Source of the DNA: Enchytraeus crypticus
Taxonomy: Eukaryota > Annelida > Clitellata > Enchytraeida > Enchytraeidae
DNA length: 64,000 bases
NCBI GenBank assembly: GCA_905160935.1
Contig: CAJHZI010000484.1
Span: 1-64,000, forward strand
Direction: 5' to 3'
Below the pieces are notes generated by a model, which saw only the letters and a list, made by a program, of their open reading frames with translations, had not been told where the DNA came from and searched no databases. The translations under genes and the position numbers were made by a program. Below, one piece after another: positions 60,823 through 64,000 of the stretch (within the stretch, counting starts at the first letter, position 1; each line of letters starts with the position of its first letter).

Positions 60823-61462
60823 TGGGTTGATTGGTTTATTTCCATAAATGCAATCATCTTTAATATATTCTTTTTATGCTAAGTGTCTGCAATGAACCGA
60901 ATAGATAATCATATTTAAAAATCTGTTAAATTCCTTTATGAAGGTAATTTTAGATCAGACTCGATATAAAAATTTAGTCAGAATTTGAAAATGTTTAGTC
61001 TACAGCGATATCTGAATCATTTCAACGTAAGTAGAGGTAATGACCGACTAATGTCACGCAAACAAAGTGATTTTAGTGTTTAATGGGAACAATTTTTGCA
61101 ACGTATTAATTTTATCAACTTATTGTTTTTAGAAAACAGACACGACATTTACAATTTACTTCAATAGTTAGCACTTCAATAAAAAAAATTTCACGTATTA
61201 TTGTACTGTTTGGATGGCTCAGTTGGTAGCAGCATTATCTAAAACGCAAGAGGAAAATATATTTATCTAACTGCATTATCTAACAAGCAACGTTATTAAT
61301 ATTATTAACATTTTATTAGCATTTTATTATTATATTATTATTTCTGAAGATAAATCAAATCATCAATCATCCCAATGAATATACTAGGGATTAATGATTG
61401 GATTTCTCTTCATAAATCCAATCGTCTTTATTCATTCTATGATAAACTATGTATGTTAACAC
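60823..61462. other. Non-coding stretch with a tRNA-head scrap
   Basis: 61206-61232 has TTTGGATGGCTCAGTTGGTA, which resembles a tRNA A-box region. No B box follows at the right distance. Confidence 0.4.
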
Positions 61463-61593
61463 TGGCTGGCAGTAGCGATGTTGGTAAGTTATTCGACCGC
61501 GGATCAGTATGTGCGGGTTCAAATCCTGGGCTCACCCGTCACTGACATCGCTTTCGAGTGAGGAGCCATACATTAACATTAGCTTTACTTTTT
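61463..61593 (+). mobile_element. T1 SINE
   Basis: GGCTGGCAGTAGCGATGTTG, GTGCGGGTTCAAATCCTGGG and CCCGTCACTGACATCGCTTT. The 3' domain is partly rewritten (GAGGAGCCATACATTAACAT). Confidence 0.92.
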
Positions 61594-61670
61594 ATAAGCC
61601 TTTTTATATAATATTATATATTATTATGATATACAGTTTAATATATTATTAACATTATATTATTAACAAG

Positions 61671-62340
61671 CTTATTTATTTATTTATTGCTTTATTTCAG
61701 GCGCAAAAGACCCATACATGAATCTTGCACATAGAACAATGCAACAAAAACCAGAAAAGCAAATAGGCTGCGCATAAATTGAGCTATAGGCCTAAAACAA
61801 TTACTTATAGAATTAGGCATACAAGGCTATAATAGGCTCAGAAAATCAAAACACTTAACTAGCATATTAGCATTATCCAGTAAGCACATTCTAAACTTTA
61901 ATATGTAATTTGAAAGGATAGTATCAAAACTAGGCAATCCGGTTTCTAGCAGCGCGATGGTTAGGCTGCTGTAACGTTTGTATCCAAAAAATATTTTAAG
62001 ACATTTATTATTGCAAGATCGAAACTTCTCTATTGAACCTATTGTAAACGACGACCATAGTGCCACATCATAGAATCACATACAATAGGATTTGAACAGG
62101 ACCATCTTAACATTAAGAGAGCAATAAGCAAATCTACGCTTTAATATATTCGTACGCATAAACATACCACGCATTTCACGCTGTATATCGTTATTATCTC
62201 GACCATCATTGGTTATAATATGACCTAAATATTTAAACTGCGTTACATAATTAATAAAAGAATTCTCCAGCTTAAATCTTGGAAATTCCTCTAATACACT
62301 CCAATTTCGATCCTTAGGAGCAAATATCATGGCAACAGTT
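61671..62340 (-). pseudogene. LINE G ORF2 C-terminal end and 3' tail
   Basis: Two minus-strand frames (62076-62330, 61827-62066) read RFKLENSFINYVTQFKYLGH, IITNDGRDNNDIQREMRGMF, RTNILKRRFAYCS and KCLKIFFGYKRYSSLTIALL, the C-terminal end of a non-LTR reverse transcriptase distinct from LINE A-D. It is followed by GGGTCTTTTGCGCCTGAAAT and an (AATA)n tail with AATAAA. There are stops and frameshifts, and it is 5'-truncated near 62340. Confidence 0.88.
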
Positions 62341-62957
62341 TTACTACATTAACATTATTACTAACATTATCTAACAAGCAACATTATCAACCAAAATCTT
62401 GGTTATTATTATTATTGCTATTTTTATTGTTACTTTTTTTTATTTTTAATAATCTCCGAAGAAGGGGATTCTTTTTTTAAATCTTGCTCTCCACTCCGAA
62501 ATGCGTGTCACCAAACTTACCACGAAAACAAACTGCATTTTATCGCTGCTGAGCCAATGACGAAGTTTATCAATTTCTATTAGAATTGTGATTATTATAA
62601 GGAGTACATAATATTTAGCTGTATTATGGAAGTGGTAATAATTAAGGGGTGGTAATTTTTAGATGGAATTAGGAGGGGTGAAGATTAGCGGGTAGGCTTG
62701 ATTTTTCTAATAGCGCCACTCGGAGCATTCGTCATGGAAACTACAAGTCGGGATGATAGTGTTTCCGGGCTGTGATGGAAAGAAAGATCGAGGCGGAATG
62801 GGAAACAAAGAGTGTGGGAGATATCAGACGGGTTTATGTTCCCTGGCGGAATTGTCCCAGTCTATATCGGCTGAGTCAGTTAGCGCAAACAAACAACTTG
62901 ACACGAGATGTTTTTAAATCTTTTTAGTCTTTCCCTCACAACAACAGACTTTACTTT
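62341..62957. other. Non-coding stretch
   Basis: Nothing was recognised. Confidence 0.45.
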
Positions 62958-63205
62958 CGTATGAACAACTCTCTCTTTCTTTCTCTTAGTGCACTGACTA
63001 CTGGCAGGTCCATGGTGTATAACGCCTCCGCAATTCTCTGTCGTCCGCTTTCCTCTTCATTTCCACATATGAGTGGGTCTTTAAATCATCTAACATACCT
63101 AATCTCGGCCTGTCTCTGCCTCTATCTCCTTCCATTCTGCCTTCTATGGCATCCTTTAATAGACTTCCACCCTTAGAATGTGTCCTATCCATCTCTTCTT
63201 CCTAT
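62958..63205 (-). mobile_element. LINE C 3' end, left arm of an inverted pair
   Basis: Minus-strand frame: DRTHSKGGSLLKDAIEGRME, GDRGRDRPRLGMLDDLKTHS and YVEMKRKADDRELRRRY, then ATGGACCTGCCAGTAGTCAG and AGAAAGAAAGAGAGAG. Confidence 0.92.
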
Positions 63206-63398
63206 TTCTTATAACATTTATGAACAGCGTGTGCATTTAAAGCCTTTTCGATATATATTTTCCCTCTGACATCTGTGAGTCTAGCTCGGATATTGGCTTT
63301 GTATCGCTACTGACGCTTTTTGTTGTGTGTATGTCGGTTTGTTTTTGCTTGTCGATTTAGCTCTGGTTTTCGTAGTGATGGATGCTGTCCTAAGTTCT
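63206..63398. other. Spacer between inverted LINE C copies
   Basis: Unrecognised unique sequence. Confidence 0.4.
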
Positions 63399-63600
63399 AA
63401 AGGGAGAAGGTCTATTAAAAGAGGTCATAGGAGGTAGAATGGAAAAAAAGAGGCTGAGGCAGGCCGAGATTAGGTATGTTAGATGATTTAAAGACCCCCA
63501 CTCTTGTGTGGAAATGAAAAGGAAAACGGAAGACAGAGACGAGTGGAGACGTTATATACCATGGATCTGCCAGTGGGCAGTGCACTAAGAGAGATGCTCT
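63399..63600 (+). mobile_element. LINE C 3' end, right arm of an inverted pair
   Basis: AGAAGGTCTATTAAAAGAGG, GAGGCAGGCCGAGATTAGGT, GGAAACGGAAGACAGAGAC-like sequence and ACCATGGATCTGCCAGTGGG, then CAGTGCACTAAGAGAGA. It has frame-disrupting changes and a very short tail. Confidence 0.92.
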
Positions 63601-63938
63601 CATTGTCGAGAGTAGTTTCCTAATTGCTGATGTTGCCAAAAATTAAGTTAGAGTTTAGCTTAAGAACCAGTGACCTAATCATAGTAAATCAAATAGTAAG
63701 AGGCCAATGATAAGGTAATGTAGTTGCTTCAGCATCGAAATGGATATCCGAAAGACGGTCGAATTGATGAAAATTGGTAACTTCAACCTGATACAAAAAA
63801 AAATCAAAGACGCGATCATGTTGAATAAAATAGTTACACAATTTAATTAGACAATTTTGCCGTAGGTTACACAGATGTAACTGGAAGCTGACTAAAGTTG
63901 ATATCTTCACATCGATGTTTCATCAAGTCGTCACGGCT
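63601..63938. other. Non-coding stretch
   Basis: Nothing was recognised. Confidence 0.45.
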
Positions 63939-64000
63939 TATCTCTCTCTCTCTCTCTGTCTCTCACTCTTTGTCTCTCTTTCTCTGTCTCTAAATTTCTG
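63939..64000. repeat. (CT)n-rich tract at the window edge
   Basis: CTCTCTCTCTCTGTCTCTC continues to the end of the window. Confidence 0.9.

Overview
This window is from an animal nuclear genome, most likely a marine invertebrate; I cannot name the phylum. It has spliced genes with GT-AG introns, an AT-rich background, several non-LTR retrotransposon (LINE) families, tRNA- and 5S-derived SINEs, and long microsatellites. There is no bacterial gene layout, no CRISPR array and no viral gene.

Only two genes are complete, and they lie head to head at 7.6-15.2 kb. On the minus strand (7646-9447) is a three-exon gene for a 96-residue homologue of C19orf53/Leydig cell tumour 10 kDa protein (UPF0390, DUF2462). 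On the plus strand (9913-15163) is a six-exon gene for a 203-residue Rab35 GTPase, with all G boxes and a C-terminal Cys-Cys prenylation site. Their start codons are 465 bp apart, so a shared promoter is likely. A third gene is represented by one probable first exon at 36779-36836, a signal peptide followed by a consensus splice donor; I could not find its later exons.

Nearly everything else is repetitive. I use these working names. LINE A: minus 1-1446 and plus 4963-5213. LINE B: pseudogene 34385-35020, with a (GAT)n tail. LINE C: about ten 3' ends, each ending in a small hairpin and a (GA)n tail. LINE D: CR1/L2-like, with a copy in Rab35 intron 1. LINE F: two 3' ends. LINE G: 61671-62340. 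T1 SINE: about 135 bp, tRNA-like, over 20 copies. T2 SINE: about 200 bp, tRNA-like. T3 SINE: tRNA-like, with ATT or ATTG tails. 5S-SINE: two copies. H elements: a shared non-coding head joined either to the 3' end of LINE B (HB) or to a body ending in a LINE C-like tail (HC). There is also one hAT-type MITE with a nested SINE.

Layout. 0-6 kb: LINE A and satellites. 6-7.5 kb: 5S-SINE, T1 and a perfect-period 40-bp array. 7.6-15.2 kb: the gene pair. 15.8-20.7 kb: satellites. 21-24 kb: MITE and T1/T2 cluster. 24-34 kb: retroelement tails and microsatellites. 34-36 kb: LINE B. 36.5-37.2 kb: signal-peptide exon. 37-43 kb: 5S-SINE, H elements and a 166-bp palindrome. 43-54 kb: AT-rich, sparse. 54.9-55.5 kb: (TATC)n. 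56-64 kb: T2, LINE C and LINE G.

The most interesting observations are the H mosaics (one head with two LINE-derived tails), the 3' domain shared by T1 and T3, the 5S-derived SINE, and an array of duplicated 3' splice acceptors with a decayed exon copy inside Rab35 intron 4.
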